In this document: positions 41,857-50,659 of the stretch, one piece after another
Layout: every line of letters starts with the position of its first letter
How positions within the stretch are numbered: the stretch's first letter is position 1
Source: Eutreptiella sp. 'Long Island Sound 2002'
Lineage: Eukaryota; Euglenozoa; Euglenophyceae; Eutreptiales; Eutreptiaceae
DNA: 64,000 nucleotides
Reading direction: 5' to 3'
Assembly (NCBI GenBank): GCA_964036045.1
Contig: OZ038382.1
Location: 38,704,090-38,768,089 of the forward strand
Notes under the pieces: generated by a model
Told to the model about the DNA's origin: nothing
The model's input: the letters and a program-made list of their open reading frames with translations, nothing else
Database searches by the model: none
Position numbers and translations under genes: made by a program

Positions 41857-42118
41857 GAATCACCTCGAAGAGAGGTTGTTAGATCAAGCGCAGGCGCGGG
41901 CGTCATATACCCCCCTTTTTTGGGGTCATTCGCGTAGCATACCCCAAGGCATGATATTGGATGTCCAACCCCTTGTAAAATCATTATTTTGCCCAATAAG
42001 ACCATCCCCCAATGGATTTTTTGATTCTGAGGCCTCTATCCCCTAAAACTGGATATCACTTTTTTGGGGGCTGGGGGTGGGGGGGGGTGGGGGTGTTGGG
42101 GGGCGGGGTCAAAAGTTT
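41857..42118 (+). repeat. Dispersed repeat family, copy 3
   Basis: Full-length copy: head gaatcacctcgaagagaggt, then gttagatca, atatacccccc, aaccccttgtaaaatcatt, atcccccaatgga, and a T-rich then G-rich tail to gtcaaaag. It is the left part of the TIR-bounded unit at 41,861-42,472. Confidence 0.75.
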
Positions 42119-42163
42119 TTGCTGAGAAGGCTACAAGCAGTGGAGAAGCAAATTGCTAACACA

Positions 42164-42240
42164 CGTCTGCTGGTCAAACGGTAACGCAGCAGGCTGCAGC
42201 GATAATCGTTGGGGGTTCGAACCCAGGTCGGCGCACTCTT
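42164..42240 (+). pseudogene. tRNA-like sequence inside the TIR unit
   Basis: A box TGGTCAAACGG (42,171-42,181) and B box GGTTCGAACCC (42,214-42,224), the latter with flanking TGGG/CCCA pairing. The anticodon region CAGGCTGCAGC and the extra arm are not a normal tRNA, and the acceptor does not pair. Probable tRNA-derived SINE module. Confidence 0.45.
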
Positions 42241-42267
42241 TTCGGCTGCGGCGGCGGTATATTCACC

Positions 42268-42332
42268 GGACCGGGGTTCGAACCGACGATCAAAAATCCA
42301 AAGTCCGCTGCATTACCATTCGGCCACTGCTT
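42268..42332 (-). pseudogene. tRNA-like sequence on the minus strand inside the TIR unit
   Basis: On the minus strand, A box TGGCCGAATGG (Leu/Ser-like) is followed by a Gln-like CTTTGGA loop and a perfect B box GGTTCGAACCC. It faces the tRNA-like sequence at 42,164 and lies less than 40 bases from it. Confidence 0.45.
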
Positions 42333-42522
42333 CAATACAAGGACAATGGAGTCCCCACTGCTTGGGGCCGTGTTTGCCACTGACAAAAAACCCAAACTGT
42401 GTGTTTCTGTCTGACTGACTGCTGGCCTGGCTCAAGGACTGCTTGGCTGACTGTCAACCTCTCTTCGAGGTGCACTGCCGAAGGCAATAGAATTTATTTC
42501 TGTGCTGTATAATACATTTGCC

Positions 42523-43848
42523 ATGCCTCTCTCTGGTGATGAGAAGCGTGGACTGGCTGCGGACGCATCCCTGCATAGGGCCGTAGCGGCGGCCGAGCCT
42601 TCGCCTACCAAGGGTAGGCACCGTAGCCGAGGAGTCAAGCGAGTAGCACAAACTACCGATTGGGACTGGGCCAAACTGTTGGCAGAAGACACGGCGGTGC
42701 TGGATGCCACTTGGTGCACGCTGCTCAACATGCCGGAGTTGTCTGCCGAAGTCCCAGTGGAAAGCAGGGCAACAGTCCTGGATGTGGGATTTCGCTTCTG
42801 GACCATGTCCGCCACGCTCACGACGACGCGCTGCGCCCTGCTGTTTCGCAATCTGGGGGGATTCCCCCTGGTAAGCTCGGAGTTCCTGAAATACCGGGAC
42901 TCCTTCCAGTTCGCCCTCGCGGTTCACTGGGACGTCGACGTCCTGCGCTATGACCTGAGCCCCGAGCAGTCGCAGGCGGCCTTTGGCTTCGTGGATTACT
43001 TGTCCAACGCGACTCACGACTCGGCCGCCGGCAGCAACTCCGGCAGCGGGGCTGTCCCGCACCAAGACCACGGAATGGGCTTCCAGTCGCCGCATGCGGG
43101 GCCATCTGCGGGGGAGCAGCGAGCTGACGACAAGGCGGACATCCGGCAGGAGATATCCAAGTATGCCATGGTGAAGGGGAATACCAGGGTCCGTAAGCGG
43201 GCAGGCGCATCTAAGTGGGCTATTCGCCTCGGCGGACTCCTGGAGGGGACACTCGACACCTCCGCCTTCGAGTACATGGGAGGCCCAGAGCCAGACCTGG
43301 GCTCGGTGCAATGCGAAACCGAGGTGGCCAGCTACGGCACCGTCATAGGGCTGGCCCAAGAAGTCTGGGATGTGCTCCTGCGCACCGAGGAGGGTGCGCA
43401 AACGCTCCATGAGGACATGCACAAAGACCGAAAGGCAAAAGAAAAACGCCGGGAGAAAAAGCAGCGACGAAAGGAGCGAAAGGCGCACGAGGCGGGCAAG
43501 CCCACGGGGAAAGCCAAGAGCAGGTCCTACAGCTCCAGCGACGAGTCTTCCTCCTCCTCGGGTTCGTCTGGCTCGAGTTCGGATGCAAGAACGTGCACGC
43601 GGCCTGCTGCTCAAGGAGGTGGCGGAGACCAGAACTACCAGCGAGTGTTCGAGACCACCCAACATGCCCCAGGCGCCCCCTCCTTTATCTGTGTGAAAGG
43701 TGAGCCCCATTTCCGTTCGCGGAACACCGGGGACTTGGTGAATTGCGCGCGACCCCCGAAAACGCCTTGCCGGGTCTGCGGGCACTGCCATTGGTACTGG
43801 CAAGGGGCCGCGTACGCATGCCGCGGCCAGTACGCCAAAAAGCAGTGA
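42523..43848 (+). CDS. Gag-like protein of the tyrosine-recombinase element
   Basis: A 441-residue ORF from ATG at 42,523 (gccATGc) to TGA. The N-terminal two thirds are mixed helical sequence (VLDVGFRFWTMSATLTTTRC). A strongly basic coiled stretch follows (RKAKEKRREKKQRRKERKA), then a serine run, then a Cys/His cluster near the C-terminus (CRVCGHCHWYWQGAAYAC) that could bind zinc and nucleic acid. This layout is usual for gag proteins that package element RNA. The assignment is by position and layout, because gag sequences are poorly conserved. Confidence 0.7.
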   Translation: MPLSGDEKRGLAADASLHRAVAAAEPSPTKGRHRSRGVKRVAQTTDWDWAKLLAEDTAVLDATWCTLLNMPELSAEVPVESRATVLDVGFRFWTMSATLTTTRCALLFRNLGGFPLVSSEFLKYRDSFQFALAVHWDVDVLRYDLSPEQSQAAFGFVDYLSNATHDSAAGSNSGSGAVPHQDHGMGFQSPHAGPSAGEQRADDKADIRQEISKYAMVKGNTRVRKRAGASKWAIRLGGLLEGTLDTSAFEYMGGPEPDLGSVQCETEVASYGTVIGLAQEVWDVLLRTEEGAQTLHEDMHKDRKAKEKRREKKQRRKERKAHEAGKPTGKAKSRSYSSSDESSSSSGSSGSSSDARTCTRPAAQGGGGDQNYQRVFETTQHAPGAPSFICVKGEPHFRSRNTGDLVNCARPPKTPCRVCGHCHWYWQGAAYACRGQYAKKQ

Positions 43849-43966
43849 CGGCGATCTGGGGGGGGGGAGATGCGACGCGCGACGAACGCGGGCGCCGCCG
43901 ACACGCGTCTCCCCTCCTCTAGGTGAGCCGCGCCCGTCCACGCACAATCCCGCCGCCCATCGAGAT

Positions 43967-44890
43967 GTGGGTGCCCGCGGAGGGATTGTCGGGGCTGCCG
44001 ATGCATGCCCTGTGGAATATCAGACTACAGCAGAGCGCCGCCCAGATGCCCTGCAGCTCTCAGACGCAATCGCACGATTTACTGACGAGGCCGCCGGCGG
44101 ATACGCAGTCATGTACGCCAGCACCGCCCTTGGAGGTTACGCCGATGACACCGTCGAGGGGTATAAGGCCGCCCTTCGCGGACTCTCGGTCACCCTGCGC
44201 ATGCAGCCAGGAGCGTCCGCGAGGGCCTGCCTCGACGACCACTTGTTGGGGATTGTCCGCACCGCCCGGTCCGCGGCAGGGCTCAAAAAGGTGCTGTCCG
44301 GGGTACGGGTCCTCGAGCATTTCAAGTGGATCCCCCCCATAGTCGTGGCCATGGACTGGAGGTTGGTGGAGTCCGCGGAGAAGTTCCGCGCCAAGCAGTA
44401 CGGCGGGGCTCAGAAGTTTTGGGCCTCAATACAAAGCCTGCGGTCGCTCTGCGCCCTCTGCCACACCCCAGCGGACTGGGAGCTGGCCGCGCTCGGGGCG
44501 CTCAGCGCCGCATTCGGCCTGCGAGCTAAAGTGGCGGTGGGCGTCCGCTACGACGGCATCAACGTCCGATGGACCGGGGCTAAGGGGCGTGCGGGCGAGT
44601 GCACGGAAGCTCCAGGCCCATGGGCGCGGGTGTGGGGAGAATTCTTGTCCGAGCTGCGAGCCCGTAACGGCTTCCACCCTGAGCGGCCTGCGTGGCACAC
44701 ATCCAGGCAGGCTATTCACACACACCTCCGAGAGCTCGTCAGCCGTCCTGGATCCGGGTGCGCCCTCCTGCGGTGGCATGCATGGCGACGCTACGGCGCC
44801 GCCCAATTGCGCCTGCTGGGGGCAACCACGCCCACGCTGCTAAGATGGGGTGGCTGGGCCGCCACGGCCATGCTGCGAATCTATGCCTAG
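43967..44890 (+). CDS. Tyrosine recombinase (integrase) of the retroelement
   Basis: The frame is open from 43,967 to TAG at 44,888-44,890. The first in-frame ATG is 44,111 (MYASTALGGYADDTVEGYK), giving about 259 residues; an earlier start by frameshift or reinitiation is possible. The N-terminal part resembles a SAM-like DNA-binding domain. The catalytic half shows a probable first Arg (GLRAKVAVGVRYDG), the HxxR box (RWHAWRRYGAAQL), a GGW position and a terminal Tyr (MLRIYA). These are the Arg-His-Arg-Trp-Tyr set of phage-type tyrosine recombinases. It would insert the circular cDNA by site-specific strand exchange without target duplication. It lies between gag and RT. Confidence 0.78.
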   Translation: MGARGGIVGAADACPVEYQTTAERRPDALQLSDAIARFTDEAAGGYAVMYASTALGGYADDTVEGYKAALRGLSVTLRMQPGASARACLDDHLLGIVRTARSAAGLKKVLSGVRVLEHFKWIPPIVVAMDWRLVESAEKFRAKQYGGAQKFWASIQSLRSLCALCHTPADWELAALGALSAAFGLRAKVAVGVRYDGINVRWTGAKGRAGECTEAPGPWARVWGEFLSELRARNGFHPERPAWHTSRQAIHTHLRELVSRPGSGCALLRWHAWRRYGAAQLRLLGATTPTLLRWGGWAATAMLRIYA

Positions 44891-45061
44891 CCACCCCACT
44901 CGTGGCAGTTTGTCCGTGGAGGGCACTGGTCGTCCCCACTTTCGCTCAAGGGCAAATCGGCTTCGAAGACCGACCAAGCACCACGCTCCACATGTGGCCT
45001 CCGTGGGTCAGGGCGGACATCCGCCGGGCAACCTCCGAACCGCCACCAGCCCTCGGTTCGC

Positions 45062-46951
45062 GTGCTGGCCAATCTGCTAGGGCCGGGGCGGGTGAGGCAC
45101 AGCATTCGGAAAAACGCAGACGTACGGGATCAGCCAGGGTTGCGCAGCCACCAGCGACTGAGAGCCGAGGTGCAGAACGTCGCAGCGACGGTGGCGGAGC
45201 TCCCCGGCGTACGGTGGGGGCGTAGGCAGATGCTGGCGGGAGCCCTTGTCGACATGTATGACTCGCTGCCCCAGATACGCGGGGGACTGCAGGCGCATCA
45301 GCAGTTCCTCCAAGTTCTGGAGCGTCTCGCGGAGTCGGGCCTGTCCCAGGAAGATGACTGCCTGTACGACGACAGCACCCCTCTACCCCCCAGAAGGCAG
45401 TCACACCGGGTGCCTGAGAGTGTGGCGGCACAGGGGTTGGGGGCGGCGGGCAGGGTAAGTCTGGCTCCTAGGTTGTGGCGCAGGTGTGTACCCAGTGGCC
45501 TGCGCCGCATTTACGCTGCATTCGTCAAACGCCACGGCGCGGGCCCAGTCTGGAAGCCAGCGGGAGATCTCAGTCTCTCGCGCATGTTTCAATCTGTACA
45601 TACTGTAACTAAAGGGGTGAAGCCTACAACCGCGCGCGTGTCGGCTAATGCGTTTCTGCGGCCTAAGTCGGCTGTCAAATGCCGCCTGCTGCTCAACGCC
45701 ACGCGCATCAATGCGGCAGATGCTAGGCCGCCACCCCGGGTGAGGCTGCCGCCTTTGTCTGCCATCCTCCGGCGAATTTCTTCCGAGCCGCCCGGGCCCC
45801 TTTATATGGCCAAGATTGACCTGACTAATGCCTACTGGAGCATTAAGTTGCCTCGGCGCTGGCGCCGGACGTTTGTTGTCCAGTGTGGCACGGGTCACTG
45901 GCGCTTCACCCGCCTCCCTTTCGGGTGGAAGTATTCACCCTGTATCTGTCAGAAGTTGGTCTTAGGCATAGTGTCCACAGCGGTGAGGGGAATGGGGGTC
46001 CACTGGGACGTGTATCTAGATGATGTTTTGATCACTGCCCGTAGTGCGGAAGTGGCGGAACGGGCCACGCGCGCTGCAGCACAGGCCCTGCGGGAGGCCG
46101 GCTGCATCATAAGCCCCAAAAGCCAGCTCACGGCGTCCACGGCCATTGAATTCCGAGGAAAACACATTGATTCTGTGCGGCGCACCATAACCAATTCCAC
46201 GGATATGCTGGCCGCCACAATGCGGTTGTGGGTGCGGGGGGTGGGCACGGGGCGCATGAGCGGCAGAGAGATGGCCAGAATGTTGGGGCGCCTTCAGTGG
46301 GTGGCGCGGCCTATGGGTGGGTCATCGCCATTTCTGGCGGGGGCGTATGCAGCTATGCGGGCGGGGTCTCCTTTCTTCACCCGCGCTCTCATACGCGCCA
46401 CCGCCACGGTCCTGCTCCTTTCCTTCCCTAGTCACTGTCTCCATCTCCCCTCCCATGCACGCAGTCATGCGCTTTTCTGTGACGCTGCCGAATGTGGTTC
46501 ACGCTTTCAGGTGGGGGTCGTTGGGTCTCCGGGCCTCTATAGAAGCTACCTCTGCCCGCGATGGGTCCACAGCCTGCAGCAAGCGGAGCTGTATGGCGCA
46601 TATTTGGCTCTCAAGGTCGCTGTGGGTTGCAGGCTGCGTTCTGTTGTGCTAGGTATAGATAATGATGCAGTGCGCCAGCAATTGGTTTCGCGGCGCGCAT
46701 CCACCGGGTGCCCGCAGCAGCTGCGTATTCTGCGCCGCATATTCTGGCTGCGGGTCTGGAGTGGCCTGCACGCGGCTGCATTTCGGGTCCCGTCCGCCCT
46801 CAATCCGGCGGATCCCCTGAGTAGACTCCACCAGGTGAGTTCCCGAGCCCTCGCTATTCATCTTTGCGAACAGCGTCGAGTGGCTTGGGGGGAATCGGAC
46901 TCCCCCTACTCGGAGTTCCTGCGGCCAGTCCCCACTCCTAGGTTTTGGTGA
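45062..46951 (+). CDS. Reverse transcriptase / RNase H of the tyrosine-recombinase element
   Basis: The open frame ends at TGA (46,949-46,951). No ATG is near the left end and the frame continues upstream (RHQPSVRVLANLLG), overlapping the end of the recombinase ORF, so the start is uncertain. RT motifs: KCRLLLNATRIN, YMAKIDLTNAYWSIKLP (motif A, Asp), RLPFGWKYSPCICQ (motif B) and VYLDDVLITARS (YLDD catalytic pair), then an FRGKHIDS box. The RNase H part has ALFCDAAECGS, QAELYGAYLAL and GIDNDAVRQQL, followed by SALNPADPLSR, a signature common at the end of DIRS and LTR RNase H domains. All catalytic acids are present. DIRS-type elements often also carry a methyltransferase domain; none is seen. 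Confidence 0.85.
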   Translation: MLANLLGPGRVRHSIRKNADVRDQPGLRSHQRLRAEVQNVAATVAELPGVRWGRRQMLAGALVDMYDSLPQIRGGLQAHQQFLQVLERLAESGLSQEDDCLYDDSTPLPPRRQSHRVPESVAAQGLGAAGRVSLAPRLWRRCVPSGLRRIYAAFVKRHGAGPVWKPAGDLSLSRMFQSVHTVTKGVKPTTARVSANAFLRPKSAVKCRLLLNATRINAADARPPPRVRLPPLSAILRRISSEPPGPLYMAKIDLTNAYWSIKLPRRWRRTFVVQCGTGHWRFTRLPFGWKYSPCICQKLVLGIVSTAVRGMGVHWDVYLDDVLITARSAEVAERATRAAAQALREAGCIISPKSQLTASTAIEFRGKHIDSVRRTITNSTDMLAATMRLWVRGVGTGRMSGREMARMLGRLQWVARPMGGSSPFLAGAYAAMRAGSPFFTRALIRATATVLLLSFPSHCLHLPSHARSHALFCDAAECGSRFQVGVVGSPGLYRSYLCPRWVHSLQQAELYGAYLALKVAVGCRLRSVVLGIDNDAVRQQLVSRRASTGCPQQLRILRRIFWLRVWSGLHAAAFRVPSALNPADPLSRLHQVSSRALAIHLCEQRRVAWGESDSPYSEFLRPVPTPRFW

Positions 46952-47808
46952 GAGGCATGCGTTCGCTAGGGTTTTCCGCGGGGGGGGGGCTTCTGCCCCC
47001 CCCCCCCCCCCTCTCTCGCTACGCCCGAGATGCCGCCACTGCTTCGTCTCTGCTTTCTGCGGATTCACACGGGCGCAGATTTCCAGGTCCCGACGGCTTT
47101 GGGACCCCTGGCCTGTTCCTCGCCCTGTACTGCTTCCCTGGTGGCGCTGCCTGGCTTTGCGCCTGTTCTGCGCGCGGGGCGGGCACAGGGTCCGCGCGCA
47201 CAGCACCGCGCCTTTTCCGCTGTTTGCACGCCGCGACGGCCGCCTCTGCCCCCCCCTGCTTTCCTTCGCCACCTTCTGCGCCGTCGTCGCGCGGCCGCCG
47301 GCCACTGATCTCGCTCGGCGGCCTTACGCTCACAGTACCCCCCCCCCCCCTTAGGGTCCAGGCCGCGGGGGACACGTGACGTGGAGCGTGGAGTTTCGCT
47401 GTGCTGCCCCAGGTTTCTGTGAGCGTGCACCGAAGAAAGAAAGAAAGTGACACACATGTCTTCTGGAGCCTGCTTTGTTGCCTGCGTGTCACTTGATGTG
47501 CAGTGCGTGCGCACGGCCGGCGGAACCTCGACGGGTCGATGTCGCAACGATATTGTGACTGGATTAGTGATAACGGTGATGAGCGGAATCCGTCCGACAA
47601 GAGTCCCACCACATTGGTAGAGCAGTCGATGATTTTAGCTATGCACAGTGTACCCTGGACAGAGTATGATTTTGGCACTGTCTGGGAAGAAATGCGCACT
47701 AATGCAGGGATTACACGCTTCCAATTGGCACGTGCTGATTGCGGTGCCCGGGAAGTCTGAAGAGAAGGGCAAGCAGGTGCCCAAGGATACGGAGGAGGGT
47801 GCCTTGCC

Positions 47809-47830
47809 TGCAGTGCGCCCGCAGTGCAAA
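47809..47830 (+). repeat. Phased GC-rich motif, two-unit copy
   Basis: Reads tgcagtgcgcccgcagtgca followed by aa: two units 11 bases apart, ending in GCAAA. Confidence 0.65.
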
Positions 47831-48038
47831 GTTGTGTAGTTCGTCAAGTACTCATTCCCCTTACCCCATTTCCCTCACTTTGTTGTTACCCACTACACCG
47901 ATAGTATGCCCATATGCATTTTATATAGGGATTTCAGACATCAGAGAATCAGATTGTTCTGTTGTGTTGCTGCATCCGCATGTGTTGCTTGATGTTTCCT
48001 CCCTCCATCTCCTCTGGGTGGTCTTTGATACATGTGCC

Positions 48039-48083
48039 CGCAGTGCGCCCACAGTGCGCCCGCAGTGTGCTCGTAGTGCAAAG
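48039..48083 (+). repeat. Phased GC-rich motif, four-unit copy
   Basis: Four units (cgcagtgcgc, cacagtgcgc, cgcagtgtgc, cgtagtgcaa) at 11-base spacing, the longest array of this motif in the window. It lies 209 bases after the two-unit copy and ends in GCAAAG. Confidence 0.7.
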
Positions 48084-49261
48084 TTTGTCCCAGTAAAAAC
48101 AGGAAGCGGTCCGAAGCCTCCTCATATGAGGACAGGGATTCTTCGGATGGGTCAAGCTCCTCTGATTTATCATGTGACTCAGACTGTGGTGACGGTGAAT
48201 AGACTGCCCATATGCTTCAAAAAGTTCTGAAATTTCTGGAAACTTGTGCACCGCTTTGGTGGCTGGGGGGGGTGGGTGGGTGGTTGGCTGTCCAACCCCC
48301 CCCCCCTCCAGAGTGGGGCTGGGGCAATTCTGCGTCCCTGGGTTTTCCCCAATTCTGGGTGGATGGGTCTCATAATTCACCCCCCGCCCCGTCACTAAAC
48401 AAATCCCTGGTCCCATCCCTTGCCCAGACCATCAGGAGTTTGCAAACATTGTAGCTGCAGTTTATGCCCACATTCTTGCCCACATCAGCCCCCAAAACCT
48501 GCACCCAAACCTCCAGCAAAGCGTGATGCACAGGGCAAGAAGAGGAAGCACGTCCAACAGTTCACCATGCGTTGTAGCTTGGCCAAGAAGGGCTTCATTG
48601 CGGAGCCTGTGGACCCGTAATGTTCATTGTTTTCAAACTGCATGTGCCAGTCCTTGGTCACCAATAATCGCAGCTCATGACTGTTTTGTTGCATATGTCC
48701 ACGCTTTGCTTGTGTACCACCATCTCCGCTTCAAAGCCCCTGAGGACGGTCTACACGTGTATCATGCAAGTTGCAGCGCGTAAGCACTACCCTTGTCCAA
48801 GCACCACTAGCCGTTGATTCCATCAATTTCTGGTTAGTTACCGTCGCTTGGACAAGGACGGGGGGTGGTGGGGGGGGTAGTTACCATGTTGGACGGGCAT
48901 TATGCAATATTGCCTCTTTCTATGTACCACAATGGTGCCATTTTGCGCTCAGGGGACCCCATACCCCAACACGGGGAAAAGTCACGAGCAGCCGCCATTG
49001 ATTGTTTAAAGCCCCTCGCAGCATCATTGCATGCTGAGCATCCGGATTGGAATCACACACTCCCCTGAATTCTGTTTCCTGATTCTGGCGCAACCCTCAA
49101 TACCATCCAGAATTTAGTGACACAGCTATGCACCGTAGCATATACACACCCCCCCCCCCGAATCTGGGGCCGATTTCCCCGATTTGCCCCGATTTTGTGC
49201 CCCGATTTGTTGGATCCTTGGCCCTGTTAATGATTGACAGCTCTTAGGGGGAGCGTTAGCG

Positions 49262-49601
49262 CGCCGGGCGCGCGCCGGGCATCTTTTTTTGACCATTTCC
49301 CACTTGTGCTTGTTTTTGCCCCCCCCTCACCGAACAATTTGGAGTACCTTCTCCCCGTGTCTAAGAACTTGGCCCATCCTGTGCACCCGGTTTATGACGA
49401 TGGCAAGGGTGGTGGTTGGAAGTGGTGGGGGTGACATTTTGTGTTGTTGAATTCTCGTATTTCGGCTTATACAAGGTGCATTGCAGAGAAGATTTGCCGT
49501 CTAGTGCGGTCTCCTTGGGGGGCTTCCCCAGGTGAGGATAAACTTGGGGCTAGAGATAAGATACTTAATACAAAGGTAGCACGCCGGGCGCGCGCCGGGC
49601 A
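49262..49601. repeat. 20-bp GC-rich direct repeat, 320 bp apart
   Basis: cgccgggcgcgcgccgggca occurs at 49,262-49,281 and identically at 49,582-49,601. The second copy is preceded by gtagca and followed by aacattccc. A related shorter form (gtagcacgcaatgcgcgcaa then agattccc) is at 52,352-52,379. Its spacing and GCAAA end resemble the GCAGTGCGC motif family with A-to-C and T-to-G changes. Confidence 0.7.
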
Positions 49602-49941
49602 AACATTCCCACTTAGAGGCCACACATCTTACTTCTTGTGTGGACAAGCTGTTTTTACCTCCATGGCCTGTCATGTTTGTCAGATGCAGAATTGTGTTCG
49701 CTCTGTATACGTTACTGTCAACCCTGTCCATTTTTTGCTGCCAAACCTGCTGCTACAACTGTGACGGCTCCCACCAGTTGCACTAGTTCCATGACTGCTG
49801 CTGTATCATCAGTAGCTGCTGCCACCGGTGCTGCTACAAGTTCCTGCACCGTATCAGCAGCAGCTACTGCCACCGGTGCAACTGCTATGACCAGTGCAAT
49901 TGCAACGACCACTGCAACTGCTACGACTACTCACTTTCCAG

Positions 49942-50094
49942 GTGACCACCAGTGTTGCTGAGGGTTCCTTTTGTACAATGGAAGGATTGTTGACATACGA
50001 TCGTCGCAGTATGGACCCAAACACACAGACTGGGTATTTTTTGGCAATGGTCAACAGTGATGTCAACAACCGTATTCCTGAATGGGCAAAATAA
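49942..50094 (+). CDS. START-like domain exon fragment
   Basis: After a possible acceptor (ctcactttccag), the frame reads VTTSVAEGSFCTMEGLLTYD then RRSMDPNTQTGYFLAMVNSD and VNNRIPEWAK, ending at TAA. The order (EGS..., DRRS.D...Q.GYF, V.SD..NRIPEWA) resembles the C-terminal half of START lipid-transfer domains. It is about 50 residues, so it is a fragment or one exon; the upstream Ala/Thr-rich low-complexity ORF (49,740-49,940) is not obviously part of it. The family call is tentative. Confidence 0.35.
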   Translation: MTTSVAEGSFCTMEGLLTYDRRSMDPNTQTGYFLAMVNSDVNNRIPEWAK

Positions 50095-50207
50095 TTTGGC
50101 AGACTGGATTGCTGTGTGTATTCGTCTTGTATGTTGTTGTGACACGCTTTGAATGTGCATGAAAAACAACCTTTTCAGCAGGGTGGCTACCTTCAACCAC
50201 CTGCCAG

Positions 50208-50280
50208 ATATGCCCCTAGTGGGGTTTTTGCACCAGGGACTTTCAAATGCAAGCCCAGCACTATAACCACTAGGGCACTG
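50208..50280 (-). pseudogene. Degenerate tRNA-like sequence (Ala-like)
   Basis: On the minus strand the ends pair as an imperfect acceptor (TGCCCTA with TAGGGGCA), with a TAGTGGTTATAGTG A-box-like start and a CTTGCAT loop (TGC). The B box is eroded (GGTGCAAAAAC), so it is at best an old tRNA-derived sequence. Confidence 0.25.
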
Positions 50281-50659
50281 AGCTTCATTCCATTGCCCTG
50301 ATCAAGGACTATGTACAAAGCGGCTGGTGAACTTTTTCTTCATGAAAATCAGGGAATTTGGATTTCCATGTGACTCTAACTGTGCAACAAGCAAAAGAAA
50401 GGTATGTTTGGGGATGGGGACAGAGATCTAGGTCAGTGGGAAGCTGTGTTGCCAACCAATGTGCTGAAATTCTGCTGATAGTGGTCCCCCGATTTGTTGC
50501 CCCGATTTGTTCAAAAATTTCCCCCGTTTCGGGGCCTGGGGGCGGCATACACTGCGCATTGCACTGCGAGCATTCACGTGTTTTTTATGCTGCTTGTGCG
50601 AGGAACGAACTGCATCCATCCTAGTTCTCCGCGTGATGGACGTTGCACGGTGGGTGTAG
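50281..50659. other. Intergenic, no gene seen
   Basis: Contains two gatttgttg(c)cccc-like words near 50,491-50,510 that recall the foldback arm, and an inverted copy of the phased GC-rich motif at 50,549-50,572. Confidence 0.4.

Larger units (their letters stand above)
41861..42472. mobile_element. 612-bp unit with 18-bp perfect terminal inverted repeats
   Basis: cacctcgaagagaggttg at 41,861-41,878 is exactly inverted at 42,455-42,472. The interior holds dispersed repeat copy 3 followed by two tRNA-like sequences in opposite orientation. No transposase is encoded and no clear target duplication is seen. It looks like a non-autonomous element. Copies 1 and 2 of the repeat have the left head but I could not find the right inverted end near them. 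Confidence 0.5.
42478..46951 (+). mobile_element. Tyrosine-recombinase retrotransposon (DIRS-like order), nearly complete
   Basis: Three plus-strand ORFs give gag-like protein, tyrosine recombinase and RT/RNase H, with no integrase or protease. This gene set defines DIRS-order retrotransposons, which integrate with a recombinase. All three frames are intact and key residues are present, so the element may be recent. I could not find the split direct or inverted terminal repeats that should bound it. The left edge is set just after the TIR unit; the right edge is not known beyond the RT stop. Confidence 0.8.
46952..49240. other. Post-element region; repeats and no confident gene
   Basis: 46,952-47,370 is extremely GC-rich with poly-G/C runs (46,980-46,989, 46,997-47,013, 47,338-47,350) and may be the 3' UTR of the retroelement. 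GC then falls. Two copies of the phased motif occur (47,809 and 48,039). A frame at 48,420-48,620 with a Cys-rich start and basic GKKRKHVQQFTMRCSLAKKG might be a decayed exon. 48,790-48,857 carries the ccttgtccaag repeat with an inverted cttggacaagg. Confidence 0.45.

Noticed and set aside
45062-46951. Retroviral or pararetroviral origin of the RT ORF
   Set aside because: It lies with a tyrosine recombinase and gag-like ORF and lacks protease, integrase and envelope; it fits a DIRS-type retrotransposon.
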